NCBI GenBank assembly: GCA_902776835.1
Contig: CACYRK010000021.1
Coordinates: forward strand, 33,350 to 97,349
Direction: 5' to 3'
Source of the DNA: an uncultured Bacteroidales bacterium
GTDB taxonomy: Bacteria; Bacteroidota; Bacteroidia; Bacteroidales; Muribaculaceae
DNA length: 64,000 nucleotides
The first letter of the stretch is position 1, and each line of letters starts with the position of its first letter. The translations under genes were made by a program, and so were the position numbers. The notes below the pieces were generated by a model. That model was not told the DNA's origin and did no database searches. It was given only the letters and a program-made list of their open reading frames with translations. Below are positions 16,969 to 26,841 of this stretch, piece by piece.

Positions 16969-19900
16969 TTACTTATTAATTATAATGATGTTATATTGTT
17001 CATAATCAAGCAGTTGGACCGACGTTGGCTCAACTAAATAGACCACTGCGCCACTGTGCCGAGCCACGAAGTCGCCAATCATCGCCTTGTCGCCCTCAAC
17101 GGTAACGCCAGAGCGGCTCGACAGGCACTGCTGTGCCACGGCGGCCTTGTCGGCATCGCGTTCGACGGCCAGGATGTGCATCTCGGGGTTCAAGAGCGAC
17201 ATCAGCATCGCGCACTCGCCCCAGCCGCAATTCACAATCACGGCGGCGTCAGGACGATTGTCGGCATCGAGCCACTCGCCGTAGTTCCCGTAGCGCTTGA
17301 GGCGCTTTTTCACCTCGCGATATATTTCGATGCCGCGATAGCGGTAGTGGTCGAGGACATACTGGCGGAAATAAGCCGTCGACTCCTCGGCGCGTCGTCG
17401 CTGCTCGCTGCACTTGTGGAGCACAGCAGCGACGTCGGCATCGGCATCGACGCGCTCGCCCACCTCGGCGGTCACACGACCGGCATAGAGGCACGCGCTG
17501 TGTGGAGGCATCACCATGTCGGTGCCATGCAGCACCAGTGGCAGCACGTCGGCCTGGGCGGCCGTTGCAACTTTCTTGGCAAAATCGTTGTTGCCGAGCA
17601 CCGCCACGCTGCATCCTTGACGCATGAGTTCCACGAGCGTGCCGGTTTGCGCCTCGACGAATCGCAACCGCATCAGTTTCTTTGCCAACGCGCCACACAG
17701 CAACTTGCCATCATCGGCAATCACCAGTTTGCACGGCAACGCGCGCAGCACGGCCAAATCGAGCGCACTGTTGTGGTCACAGGCCACCACGGCGGGCTTG
17801 TCAAAAGCCTCGCCACTGTCAGTCAACAAGTTGAAAGAAACACCATGGATGTGGCGCACACCGAAAAGTGCGGGTGCCAATCCACCCAAACCCCGCAGCA
17901 GCGGCATCAGCGTCACCGGGCGACGGCGTTCGCGGCCTCGCAGCGTCACCAGCCACTTGAAGATGAGCGGCGGGAACAAGTAGGCCATCAGCACCACTGA
18001 GAACATTCCCACGATGGTTACCTGCGCCAGCGAGTGCAACGCGGGATGCTTGGCAAAAATTAGGCTGCCGATGCCGATAAACATCAGCAGGGCCGACACG
18101 ATGATGCTGCCCTTGTAGGAGGCCAGCATCTTGCGGCCATAGGCATACTCGTACTGGCAACCCTCGGTCATAAAGATGGTGTAGTCGTCGCCCTGACCGA
18201 AGATAAAGGTGGCCAAAATCACGTTCACCACATTGAACTGGATGCCGAGCAGCGACATTATGCCGAGAATCCACACCCAACTGATGGCCATCGGCAGGAA
18301 CGACAACAGAGCCAACTCGATGCTGCCCAGCGAGAACCATAAGAAGAAGAACACGATGAGCGCGCACGCCCAACCGATGTAGTTGAAGTCGTCGGAGAGA
18401 TTGGTGGCAATCGACGAGTTCATGGTCGTGACGTCGAACACCATAGCCCCGGGCAGGTCGTGCTCAAGTTTCTGCTCCACATCACTTATTGTGCTTGCGT
18501 CGGCCACAGTCACGGCATCAATCACATGGCACAAGCCCGCCACGCTGTCGGTGACCATCTGGCGAGCGCACACTGTCGAGGTGACAGGCTCAAAGAATTG
18601 TATTGGCTGCGCATCGAAATGCGTATCAATCAGACTGTTGAAGTTGTCAAACGAACCATTGGCAAAGCCCTGCATCGCGGCATTGGCAGCCACTTGCTGC
18701 TTGAGTTGCGCCCCATATTTTGCCACGAAGTCGTTCCATCGGTCAAGGCGCTGCCGCTGCTCGTCGCCAGTGACAACGAGCGAACCGACTGACGAGAAGT
18801 TGCCGACTGTGCCACTGCGTTGCATCTGCTCAAGTGCCGGCCGCCCGGCGGCACTCTTGGCGAGCGCCCCCTCGAGCGTTGTGTCGCTGGCGACCATATA
18901 GACGGTAGCCACAGCCGAGTCCTGCTCGGCAATTCGCTGGAAATAAGCCATATCGTCGCGCTGCTGCGCAGTCATATAGTTGATGTGGCTCATATTGGCA
19001 TCGAACGATGTGTTGAGGCTGAAATAAGCGAAAACTATTGTCAAGACTACCACGGCGATGGTGAGCCAGCGATGATTCTCGAGCGAGAGGTCGCTCACGG
19101 TGTCGAGCAGAGGCAGGCGGGCATTTGTGGTGCGTCGCGCGGTGAGATGCGGCAAATATATGAGCACAAACACGATGGTGCCCACCAGCAGCAGGGCGGC
19201 AAAAGCGCCAAGGTCGCGCAACGCCACCGACCGTAGCGGCACGAGCGCCAGGAAAGCACCCACCGTAGTGACATTGCCCACCACCAGCGGCATGACGATT
19301 TCCTTGAGAGCCGACTTGACGTCGGCAGTGTGTCTCAAGTGCGCAATCAGATGGAGCGGATAGTTTACGGCTATACCCACTATTACCGACGAAATACCGA
19401 TTACTATCACCGACAGTTCGTTGTGGAACACCGTCAGCAGTCCCATGGCGAAAAGCCATCCCCACGCTATCGACACGGCAATGAGCAGCAAGTTGCGCAC
19501 GTTGCGGAACACCCAGAACAGCAAAGCCAGGATGAGCGTCACCGCCACCAGCAGCGAGAGCAGGCTGTCGTGCTTGATTTGCGATGAGTTGGCCACAGCA
19601 ATCACCGGGCCACCGACAAAGCGCACGTCGACTTGCGGATGTGCCGCCATCGTTTCGGCGGCCACCTGCTCGAGCAACGTCAGCAGTTGCGCGTTATGCT
19701 CAGTCTCGCTGGCGCCGTAGGGCGACGTCATGGTGGCAAAGGCGCGCGTCATGTCGTCGCTGAAGAAATATCCGTCGTAAAGTTCATAATTGACTGCCGG
19801 CTGCGAGCCTTGCAGTCGTGCCACCGCCGGCGTGAACAGGTTGAGCGGGTCGCGCTGCATGTTTTCGGCGAGCAGCCCCGACACGGGGAACAGGAGCATC

Positions 19901-20379
19901 TGCTTGTCGGCCTCGAGTTGCTCGGCAATGTAGTTGCCGTCGCTGAGCAGGCTGTCGAAGCGTGCGTAGTCGGCCTCGGTGAGGAAGTAAGGGATGTTGG
20001 AGTAGACAAATTCGGCCACCTGGGCAAACTGCTCAGTGTCGATTTGTGTGGTCAAAGACGAGGCCATCCCCGCCGTGTCGCGCTCGCTCAAGCGCTGCTC
20101 AAAGTGGCTGATGGCAGCCACGACGGTATCGGGCAAGGCGTTGGTCGAGTCGCCGCATTCAAAGATTGCTATCACACGGTCGGCACCCGAATAGTCCTGA
20201 TAGACCTTCATTGCCTGCTGATACTTGTTGTTCAGCGGCAGGAAGTCGGAGATGTCCTCTTTGTAACTTTGTCGCATCACCAGCAACGCCAACGCCACGG
20301 TGAGCACAAGCAGCGACACCAGCATGAGCATGCGGTGCTGGCGCAGATAGTCAAATATGGCGATAATGGCCTTGGTCAT
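16969..20379 (-). CDS. MMPL/RND-type exporter fused to acyltransferase-like and methyltransferase-like domains
   Basis: A 1136-residue three-part protein. Residues 1 to about 790 are an MMPL/RND lipid exporter with one N-terminal membrane segment, two large periplasmic domains and two blocks of five to six membrane helices (for example the FIFGQGDDYTIFM region). It is followed by a cytosolic PlsC-like acyltransferase domain with HNSALD (HX4D, about 869-874), then a Rossmann-like tail with VNCGWGECAM that resembles a SAM-methyltransferase site. An in-frame TTG at 20388 was passed over for the ATG at 20379. MMPL exporters are standard in aryl polyene clusters. The extra domains suggest it modifies as well as moves a lipid. 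Confidence 0.82.
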   Translation of the reverse strand: MTKAIIAIFDYLRQHRMLMLVSLLVLTVALALLVMRQSYKEDISDFLPLNNKYQQAMKVYQDYSGADRVIAIFECGDSTNALPDTVVAAISHFEQRLSERDTAGMASSLTTQIDTEQFAQVAEFVYSNIPYFLTEADYARFDSLLSDGNYIAEQLEADKQMLLFPVSGLLAENMQRDPLNLFTPAVARLQGSQPAVNYELYDGYFFSDDMTRAFATMTSPYGASETEHNAQLLTLLEQVAAETMAAHPQVDVRFVGGPVIAVANSSQIKHDSLLSLLVAVTLILALLFWVFRNVRNLLLIAVSIAWGWLFAMGLLTVFHNELSVIVIGISSVIVGIAVNYPLHLIAHLRHTADVKSALKEIVMPLVVGNVTTVGAFLALVPLRSVALRDLGAFAALLLVGTIVFVLIYLPHLTARRTTNARLPLLDTVSDLSLENHRWLTIAVVVLTIVFAYFSLNTSFDANMSHINYMTAQQRDDMAYFQRIAEQDSAVATVYMVASDTTLEGALAKSAAGRPALEQMQRSGTVGNFSSVGSLVVTGDEQRQRLDRWNDFVAKYGAQLKQQVAANAAMQGFANGSFDNFNSLIDTHFDAQPIQFFEPVTSTVCARQMVTDSVAGLCHVIDAVTVADASTISDVEQKLEHDLPGAMVFDVTTMNSSIATNLSDDFNYIGWACALIVFFFLWFSLGSIELALLSFLPMAISWVWILGIMSLLGIQFNVVNVILATFIFGQGDDYTIFMTEGCQYEYAYGRKMLASYKGSIIVSALLMFIGIGSLIFAKHPALHSLAQVTIVGMFSVVLMAYLFPPLIFKWLVTLRGRERRRPVTLMPLLRGLGGLAPALFGVRHIHGVSFNLLTDSGEAFDKPAVVACDHNSALDLAVLRALPCKLVIADDGKLLCGALAKKLMRLRFVEAQTGTLVELMRQGCSVAVLGNNDFAKKVATAAQADVLPLVLHGTDMVMPPHSACLYAGRVTAEVGERVDADADVAAVLHKCSEQRRRAEESTAYFRQYVLDHYRYRGIEIYREVKKRLKRYGNYGEWLDADNRPDAAVIVNCGWGECAMLMSLLNPEMHILAVERDADKAAVAQQCLSSRSGVTVEGDKAMIGDFVARHSGAVVYLVEPTSVQLLDYEQYNIIIINK

Positions 20380-20388
20380 GGCATGCAA

Positions 20389-21510
20389 TTACTTGTTGTC
20401 GACAGGATTAGCGTAAATTCCCAAGAAAATCTCCTTCAACTGCTCGAGGTCAAACGAATCATAGCGGTTCAGGCACTCCATGTGGGCGACGAAGGCATCG
20501 AACTGCTCGTCGGTGTACATGGCCCGATACTTTTGATTGCCGAAGAGGATGTCGTGGGCAATGTAGTTGTTGGGATAGAGGCGATAAGCGGTGTTGATGC
20601 GTGAGTCGATCAGGCGCGCCACAGCACGGTGATACTCCACGTTGGTGAGCCCCTCGAACGCCATGAGTTCCGAGAGCGAGATGGGCTCGCACAGTTCCAT
20701 GTGCACCCTACCCTTGTAATGCGTGATGCCCGAGAGGATGCTGTTGAGGTCCTCGCCCGGCTTTTTCACATAGCGCATAAACTGCGACTCATATAGTTCC
20801 AGAGTCTTCAGCACGTCGCACGACTCCCACTCGTAGGACACCGAGATGGGCACGATGTGGAGGTCGGCAATGGCCTTGATTTTGTCGTGTTGCTCGCTCA
20901 GGCAGAACATCTTGATGATTCCCTGGTCGGTGGCATCGTTGCCGTCTTTGGTGCGACCGTTGCGCTGGGCAATCCACACCGACTCATGGTTGACCGTGAT
21001 GGCCTCGCGAATGTATTGCGACAGGTGCAGCGAACCGCGATAAAACTCACGAATACCGCCGCCGGGGCGCGCCACCTTGAACATCTTGTTCGACTTTCCG
21101 AGGTCGACCACCAGCGGATGGGTCATCAGGTTTGCGCCAAAGGTGATTTGCGTAGTCTCGAAACCTTTACTCACAAGGAAGTATTGCAACAGGCTGGAAT
21201 CGAGCATGATATCGCGATGATTCGACACGTAGAGGTAAGGCTTGTCCTTGCTCAGGCGCTCGATGCCCGAGCACGTGAAGGTGTCGATTGACCGCGCAAT
21301 CACCTGCTCATTGACCTTGTACATGGTGTCGTGCTGAAACTCGCGTATCGTTTTGAACGAGGTCACACGCTTCACCACGTCGGCCAGCGAAAGTTCGGGA
21401 TAGACCCATGAGGCAATCATGGGGAACGCCTCATGAGCGACGATGCGCGGAATGGCCTCGCGAAACTCAGCATCGGTGTAGGGACGAATGTCGTCGAAGT
21501 TGCTATTCAT
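20389..21510 (-). CDS. PlsC-like 1-acyl-glycerophosphate acyltransferase family protein
   Basis: A 373-residue acyltransferase family protein. The acyltransferase block I reads SNHRDIMLD (96-104), a variant of HX4D in which the Asp is one residue further on. Block II-like GGGIREFYRGS and a downstream basic segment are present. The ATG at 21510 is used. The frame is open further upstream, but that sequence reads as an out-of-frame copy of the hydrolase gene. It overlaps the hydrolase stop by eight bases. It probably esterifies a lipid intermediate of the cluster product; the acyl donor and acceptor are not visible in the sequence. Confidence 0.75.
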   Translation of the reverse strand: MNSNFDDIRPYTDAEFREAIPRIVAHEAFPMIASWVYPELSLADVVKRVTSFKTIREFQHDTMYKVNEQVIARSIDTFTCSGIERLSKDKPYLYVSNHRDIMLDSSLLQYFLVSKGFETTQITFGANLMTHPLVVDLGKSNKMFKVARPGGGIREFYRGSLHLSQYIREAITVNHESVWIAQRNGRTKDGNDATDQGIIKMFCLSEQHDKIKAIADLHIVPISVSYEWESCDVLKTLELYESQFMRYVKKPGEDLNSILSGITHYKGRVHMELCEPISLSELMAFEGLTNVEYHRAVARLIDSRINTAYRLYPNNYIAHDILFGNQKYRAMYTDEQFDAFVAHMECLNRYDSFDLEQLKEIFLGIYANPVDNK

Positions 21511-22354
21511 TATTATAAATTTGTTTAATCCAGTTGATAAAAGCCGCTTTCCACTGCCGGCACTCACTGGTGCCCTTGGTGTCGCTGGCGCCGAATCCAT
21601 GGCCGCCGGTGGCATATTGAATGTAGACGTGGCCCACACCTTGCGCGGTAAGTGCCGAGTCGAGCAGCACCGAGTTGCGATAGTCGACCACCGGGTCGTC
21701 CTTGCAGTTGACCAGGAACACCGGTGGGCAGTCGCGTGGCACGTGGCGCTCGAGCGACAAGAGGTCGCGCAAGGCCTCATCACCAGCCCGCGAGTCGCCT
21801 AACAATCCGCGCCGCGAACGCTTGTGCACACACTCGTGGGTCATAGTCACCACTGGATACACCGGGACGACAAAGGCTGGGCGCTGGTCGGGCTGAAACA
21901 GTTCGGCCGCCGACATCACAAGGTGCCCTCCGGCCGAAAATCCCATCGCACCCACGGCGGTGCTGTCGATGCCGTACTCTGCCGCATGGCGTCGCACATA
22001 GCGCAGTGCCTGCAGCAAATCGTCCTGAGGATCGGGATAACGGTTGCCGTGCCACAACAGGCGATAATGTGTGACGAAGGCCATTGGACCCGCCGTGCGA
22101 TACTTCAGCACGAACGCCGAGATGCCGTTGCTCAGCAGCCAGCGCGCCACATCGTGGCCCTCGACATTGATATCGTGCCAGAAATAACTGCCGCCGGGAC
22201 ACACAATCACCGCCATATTGCCCTCGCCTGGAGCCACATAGGGCGTGAGTTCCACGGCGGTGTGATTAGGCACACCCTCCCAGATGTTGACGGCGGCGCG
22301 AGCGCTGAGCACCGTCAAGCAAATCAGCAATATGTGGGTTAACGCTCGGCGCAT
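21503..22354 (-). CDS. Secreted alpha/beta hydrolase (esterase/lipase-like)
   Basis: A 283-residue alpha/beta hydrolase with an N-terminal signal peptide (about 1-21), so probably periplasmic. The oxyanion segment CPGGSYFWH (52-60) and nucleophile elbow GFSAGGH (Ser140) are clear. Asp220 (CKDDPVV) and His252 (GGHGFG) complete the triad by position. ATG at 22354 begins a good signal peptide; the longer in-frame opening lies inside the neighbouring gene. It overlaps that gene by 16 bases and the acyltransferase by eight. It could hydrolyse or transfer an acyl ester of the exported product. Confidence 0.82.
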   Translation of the reverse strand: MRRALTHILLICLTVLSARAAVNIWEGVPNHTAVELTPYVAPGEGNMAVIVCPGGSYFWHDINVEGHDVARWLLSNGISAFVLKYRTAGPMAFVTHYRLLWHGNRYPDPQDDLLQALRYVRRHAAEYGIDSTAVGAMGFSAGGHLVMSAAELFQPDQRPAFVVPVYPVVTMTHECVHKRSRRGLLGDSRAGDEALRDLLSLERHVPRDCPPVFLVNCKDDPVVDYRNSVLLDSALTAQGVGHVYIQYATGGHGFGASDTKGTSECRQWKAAFINWIKQIYNNE

Positions 22355-23847
22355 GAGTTGATTTTGTTTATTACGAAATTGCGGCCCAGGAGTGCCTCGG
22401 CGGTCTTTATAGCCGTCAGCGGCACGCCACAAAAGCCGTGCAGATTGTTGTTTTGCCCGGTGAGCAGCAAATTCTTGATTTTTGTGACGATAGGCACCTG
22501 CGAGAGTGCCATGTTTCGGCAGTCTTTGCTGAAACCGCTTATGCTGCCTTCTTTCACGCCGTAGAAGTCGCGTATAGTTAGCGGCGAGGCGGTAATCATC
22601 TTGTCGATGCATCGCTCGAATCCTGGATGCATCTCGTCGATGCGCGCGAGCAGTCGCTGTGCCATCTCACGCTTCCATGCCAAGTAGTCGTCGCCACGAC
22701 GGCCTGTGGTGGTGTTTTCCCAGCGACGCACCATGTCGAATGGCATGGGTGCCGTAAGCAATACCTTGCTGGCATATTGGCCTTGACGCGCGTCGGGCGG
22801 TGTCATGAACAGGAAACCTAAGGGCCACGGCTTGTCGGCACGCTCAAACTGCCAAATGTCGTCGTAGCGGCCCATGTAGTACTCCGAGCGGTTGATATAC
22901 GGGAAGGTGCCGGGTTTCAACTTGATGTAAAGCGAGAAAGCCGAGTAGGCATTGGGGATGCTGTCGAGTCGGCTGCGATAAGCCTTAGGCAAGGCTTTCT
23001 CGTCCATGATGCGCATCAAAGCACAGGGGTGTATGGCCGAGATGTAGTGCTGGGCGGTGTATCGCGCCCCGCTGGCGGTGTCGACGTGGTCAATCATGCG
23101 GTCGTTGACCTCGACCCAGGTCGCCGCGTCGCCGGCAATCACCTGCCCGCCGTTGTCACGTATCACGTCGGCAAGCGTAAGCGCAAAGCGGCCAGTGCCG
23201 TCGACAAAGCGACTGGTGCCACAGATATATAACACACTGATAATGGCGTGGATATAAGCCGGCGTACAGTTCTCGCGCCCACCGTACAACGGGTTCATGT
23301 AGGCGATAATGCTGCGCAACTTCGGGTCGCCGATAAACGTGGCGATATAATCGTTGGCTGCCATGAGGAAGTTGGGCACATCGGGCATGATGCTAATTAC
23401 CGACTCGGGACGCAGATTGAAAGCGTCGACCTTCTCGGTGAGGCTGAAAATCGCATCCACATATCGCTGCAGGTTTTCCCGCTCATGCGGGAAATGCTGC
23501 GCCAGGGAGTCGACAAAGCCCTGCCGCCCCTTGGCAATGGCGTAATGCTTCTTGTCCTCGGCAAAGTAGAGCAAGTCGGAGCAATCGTCGTCGACGTCGC
23601 GCAGCATCATCTTGTCGAGCACACCCAGATAGTTGCATATGCGGCGTATGTTGCCACCGGGCTGCATACCACCCACCACGTGCATCCCGGTGTCGAAGGT
23701 CTCGCCAAAGCGCGTGAACGACTGCAGGCCGCCGCCAATGTTGGCGTTCTTCTCCAGCACGGTCACCTGAAAGTCCTCCTTGGCCAGGATGGCGCCAGTG
23801 AAGAGCCCTCCCAATCCTCCTCCTATTATTACGACGGTTGGTTTCAT
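22339..23847 (-). CDS. FAD-dependent oxidoreductase, phytoene desaturase-like (copy 1)
   Basis: A 502-residue flavoprotein of the CrtI/phytoene desaturase and carotenoid isomerase group. The FAD motif IIGGGLGGLFTG (7-18) is followed by EKNANIGGGLQSF and TGMHVVGG, and near the C-terminus LLLTGQNNNLHGFCGVPL is the second FAD-binding segment. Such enzymes desaturate or isomerise long polyene chains. It pairs with the next gene (same length, same fold), and the two overlap by ATGA. In this cluster they are the best candidates for finishing the conjugated chain, which is inference. Confidence 0.83.
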   Translation of the reverse strand: MKPTVVIIGGGLGGLFTGAILAKEDFQVTVLEKNANIGGGLQSFTRFGETFDTGMHVVGGMQPGGNIRRICNYLGVLDKMMLRDVDDDCSDLLYFAEDKKHYAIAKGRQGFVDSLAQHFPHERENLQRYVDAIFSLTEKVDAFNLRPESVISIMPDVPNFLMAANDYIATFIGDPKLRSIIAYMNPLYGGRENCTPAYIHAIISVLYICGTSRFVDGTGRFALTLADVIRDNGGQVIAGDAATWVEVNDRMIDHVDTASGARYTAQHYISAIHPCALMRIMDEKALPKAYRSRLDSIPNAYSAFSLYIKLKPGTFPYINRSEYYMGRYDDIWQFERADKPWPLGFLFMTPPDARQGQYASKVLLTAPMPFDMVRRWENTTTGRRGDDYLAWKREMAQRLLARIDEMHPGFERCIDKMITASPLTIRDFYGVKEGSISGFSKDCRNMALSQVPIVTKIKNLLLTGQNNNLHGFCGVPLTAIKTAEALLGRNFVINKINSCAER

Positions 23848-25343
23848 TGGCTGGCCTCGACAATTTGGTTATAAATCCTGCTTGCGGTGAGAAACTCGCT
23901 ACAGGTTACTATTGTACCCACGAGCACGCCGAGCATGCCATGCGAATTGATGTTCTGCCCAGTTTGTAACACGTTAGGGATGCGGGTGCGGTGCGGCACA
24001 CGCGCCACGGCACCAAGTTCGACATCCTTTGCCACGCCGTACATCGAGCCGTCCTGCGTGCCAGTGTAGTCGCGGTAAGTGAGCGGCGTCGAGGTGTAGT
24101 AGTGCTTCACGCTGTCGCGCAGCCCTGGGAAGTGCTTCTCGAGCGAGTCGAGCAACACCTCGGCCTTTTGGCGCTTGAACGCCTCGTAATCATCGCCACG
24201 ACGCCCTACCGTAGTGCCGGCCCAGCGCTCCACATCGCTCATTTGCATATATGACAATATCACGCCGGTGTGGGCAAACTGCTGCTGTGGCATGTCGCAG
24301 AAATGCATATACAGGAAACCCTTGGGCCATGTGAGTTCATCGTATTTCTCGCAGTCCCACGGCGTGCCGTAATTGTAGCCGTAGTAATTGCTGTTCATAT
24401 AAGGCACGGTGCCGGGCTTGAACTCCAAGTACACCGAGAAGCCACCCACCGTTTGCGCCATGCCATTGATTCGTTGCCTGAACGCGGGACGAATGAGTTT
24501 GCTGTCGATGAGTTCGAGCGTTCGCATCGGGTGGGCGTCGGAAATCACATAATCAGCATCGATGAGGCGCTCGCCATTGACTTCGACTGCCGTGGCGTGC
24601 GTGTCGTCGCACACGATGCGTGTGACCTTGTGGCCCGTGAGCACCTGCCCGCCATACCGCTCAATGACACGCTTCAGGGCAAAAGCCGCGTTGTCGCTGC
24701 CGCCAGTTATCCTGTAAGCGCTCTGGTTGTAGAAGTCCATGATGAAAGCATGGGTCGAGAACGGCGTCTTGTGCTTCTCGGCGGCATATAGCGGCAAGTT
24801 TCCCACCAGCACCCGCGCCAATAGTGGGTCGGTGATGATTTCGTCAATCACCTCGTCGATTGGCCGCAACTGATACTCGGTGTTGAGCACGGCATCGCTC
24901 TCGGCACTCTTGAGCGAGTGCAGCGACGAGGCGTTGGCCACCTCCTCCACCAGGCTGAAGTAGCGCGCCAGGTTGTCGCGCTGTTGCGGGAAGAACTGCG
25001 CCAGACGGTCGATGAACGCGTCGCGGCCGTTGGCAAAGGGGAATCGCTCACCCTCGAGGGCGATGATGTCGTAGCCATTGGGGTCGAGTTGCGAGAGCGT
25101 AATCTCGTCACGAATTTCGAGGTAACGCATCAGTCGGTCGAGCGTCTGTCCTTGAGCGGCACTGCCAATGAAGTGCATCCCGGTCTCGAACTTTGCCCCG
25201 CGCCGCATGAAGCACTGCAAGCAGCCACCGAGTTGCGTTCCCTGCTCGAGCACAGTGACCTGATAGCCGTTTTTCGCCAAAACCACTCCGCACGACAGGC
25301 CACCCAAGCCACTGCCAATTATCACTACTCGCTTGCTACACAT
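23844..25343 (-). CDS. FAD-dependent oxidoreductase, phytoene desaturase-like (copy 2)
   Basis: A 499-residue paralogue of the following gene, with FAD motif IIGSGLGGLSCG, EQGTQLGGCLQCF, TGMHFIG and the C-terminal LQTGQNINSHGMLGVLVG. ATG at 25343 is preferred; an in-frame TTG at 25352 lies three codons earlier. It overlaps the glycosyltransferase-acyltransferase gene by eight bases. Two adjacent diverged desaturase-like genes suggest two steps or a heteromer acting on a polyene intermediate. Confidence 0.82.
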   Translation of the reverse strand: MCSKRVVIIGSGLGGLSCGVVLAKNGYQVTVLEQGTQLGGCLQCFMRRGAKFETGMHFIGSAAQGQTLDRLMRYLEIRDEITLSQLDPNGYDIIALEGERFPFANGRDAFIDRLAQFFPQQRDNLARYFSLVEEVANASSLHSLKSAESDAVLNTEYQLRPIDEVIDEIITDPLLARVLVGNLPLYAAEKHKTPFSTHAFIMDFYNQSAYRITGGSDNAAFALKRVIERYGGQVLTGHKVTRIVCDDTHATAVEVNGERLIDADYVISDAHPMRTLELIDSKLIRPAFRQRINGMAQTVGGFSVYLEFKPGTVPYMNSNYYGYNYGTPWDCEKYDELTWPKGFLYMHFCDMPQQQFAHTGVILSYMQMSDVERWAGTTVGRRGDDYEAFKRQKAEVLLDSLEKHFPGLRDSVKHYYTSTPLTYRDYTGTQDGSMYGVAKDVELGAVARVPHRTRIPNVLQTGQNINSHGMLGVLVGTIVTCSEFLTASRIYNQIVEASQ

Positions 25344-26841
25344 CTTGCTCAATACGGTTGGCGATTTGTTGATATTTTTCCTGATAGTGCTTTCGCAAGC
25401 GCTTGGCCTGCTGCTTCACGTCGCCCATGTCGCGCAACTGCTGCTGCGTGATGGGCTCTCCCACTTCGATGTAGATGGGGCTCTTGTGCAACATGTGCGA
25501 CTTCTTTGGCAACACCTTTCCGGTGCCGTAGAGGTACATGGGCAGGATGTCGACGCCCAACTGCTCGGCCAGGAAAAACGCGCCCTGGTGAAAGCGCCCG
25601 ATCTCGCAGTCGCGCGAGCGTGTGCCCTCGGGGAAGAGCGCAATGCTGTAGCCCTGGGCAATCGACTCCTTGAGGCGCGGCAGAATCTCGTCGATGCCGT
25701 TCGACACGGCATGGTAGCCGGCGTTCCTGATGAGGAAGCCGTAGAAGGGGTTGTTCCACACCCAGTCGTTGGTGAGGAACACAATGTTAGGTGTAAAAAT
25801 GAGTTGGCACGCCAAGTCGAGGTGCGACTGATGGTTGCAAATAACGATGTGTGGCGTGTCGAAAGCCGTGGCATCGGCAACCTTGTAACTGAACTTTGCG
25901 CCCGGCAGCCCATGCTTGAGCATGATGAATCGCGGAATAAATTGTATGATGCGATGCAGATTCTGCCGTTTCTTGGGCGTCATTTTGCCGATTTTTACAT
26001 ATAGCCACACCAGCGGCGTGGTGACGAAAATCGAGAAGAACACAAAGGTGACAATGGCGTAACCGGTGCGCAGGTATTTCATGAGCCATCGCGCGATGCG
26101 CAGCGGCAAGCCGTAGACAATGGCCAGAAAACACAGCAGGGTGTTCAGCGCGAAGATGCGCGCAAAGTCAACACCGGGCCTGAAGTGACTCACCCGCTCG
26201 GCTTGAGGCGGATAATACACGTCGATGGGTATCGACACGAGTTTCACACCATGCCACGACGCCAGCACCATCAGGGCCAACTCGGCCTCGTAGCGCGACG
26301 GCATCAGGCGCAGATATTTAAGTTTCTTGAGCGGGTAAAGACGGTAGCCCGTCTGTGTGTCCTTGAGGTTGCGCCCCGTCTGAATGTAGAACCAGAAATT
26401 GGAGAACTTGTTGGCGAAACTGCTGCCCTTGGTGCGATCCACGCCCTCGAGATTACGCTCGCCCACGATTAGCGCGCCAGGATGCTGCTGGTTGGCTTTC
26501 AGAAACTTAGCAATGTCGGCAGGATAGTGTTGCCCATCGGCATCGAGGGTGATGGCATAGGCAAAGCCCATCGCCAAAGCCTTCTCAAAGCCGCAGCGCA
26601 AGGCATAACCCTTGCCGCGGTTGACCTCGTATTCAACCAGGGTGATGCCCTCGATTGAGCGCAACGTGGCTGTTGTGGAGTCGGTGCTGCCGTCGTTCAC
26701 GACAATGACATCGTCGCACATTTCCAGCGTCTCGGCAACGACACGGCCTATTGTCCCACCATTGTTGTAGGTGGGGATAATCACACAGATGCCGCGGTCG
26801 TGCAGCAACTGTTTTTGACGTATGTTACTGTCACTGTTCAC
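25336..26841 (-). CDS. Fused family-2 glycosyltransferase and PlsC acyltransferase
   Basis: A 501-residue fusion. Residues 18-235 are a GT2 domain with VIIPTYNN, VVNDGSTDS and the metal-binding LDADG (99-103). A hydrophobic membrane segment lies around 258-285. Residues 300-495 are a lysophospholipid acyltransferase with CNHQSHLD (HX4D, His337 to Asp342) and FPEGTRSRD (403-411). It starts with GTG at 26841, as no ATG is near. It overlaps the dehydratase gene by 11 bases. The expected role is glycosylation and acylation of the cluster product at the inner membrane. Similar glycosyltransferase/acyltransferase pairs occur in aryl polyene clusters. Confidence 0.85.
   Translation of the reverse strand: MNSDSNIRQKQLLHDRGICVIIPTYNNGGTIGRVVAETLEMCDDVIVVNDGSTDSTTATLRSIEGITLVEYEVNRGKGYALRCGFEKALAMGFAYAITLDADGQHYPADIAKFLKANQQHPGALIVGERNLEGVDRTKGSSFANKFSNFWFYIQTGRNLKDTQTGYRLYPLKKLKYLRLMPSRYEAELALMVLASWHGVKLVSIPIDVYYPPQAERVSHFRPGVDFARIFALNTLLCFLAIVYGLPLRIARWLMKYLRTGYAIVTFVFFSIFVTTPLVWLYVKIGKMTPKKRQNLHRIIQFIPRFIMLKHGLPGAKFSYKVADATAFDTPHIVICNHQSHLDLACQLIFTPNIVFLTNDWVWNNPFYGFLIRNAGYHAVSNGIDEILPRLKESIAQGYSIALFPEGTRSRDCEIGRFHQGAFFLAEQLGVDILPMYLYGTGKVLPKKSHMLHKSPIYIEVGEPITQQQLRDMGDVKQQAKRLRKHYQEKYQQIANRIEQDV

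Noticed and set aside
21511..21783. Longer N-terminus of the acyltransferase gene
   Set aside because: The extension is the out-of-frame reading of the hydrolase gene, rich in Arg, Ser and Cys, while an ATG at 21510 starts the conserved protein.
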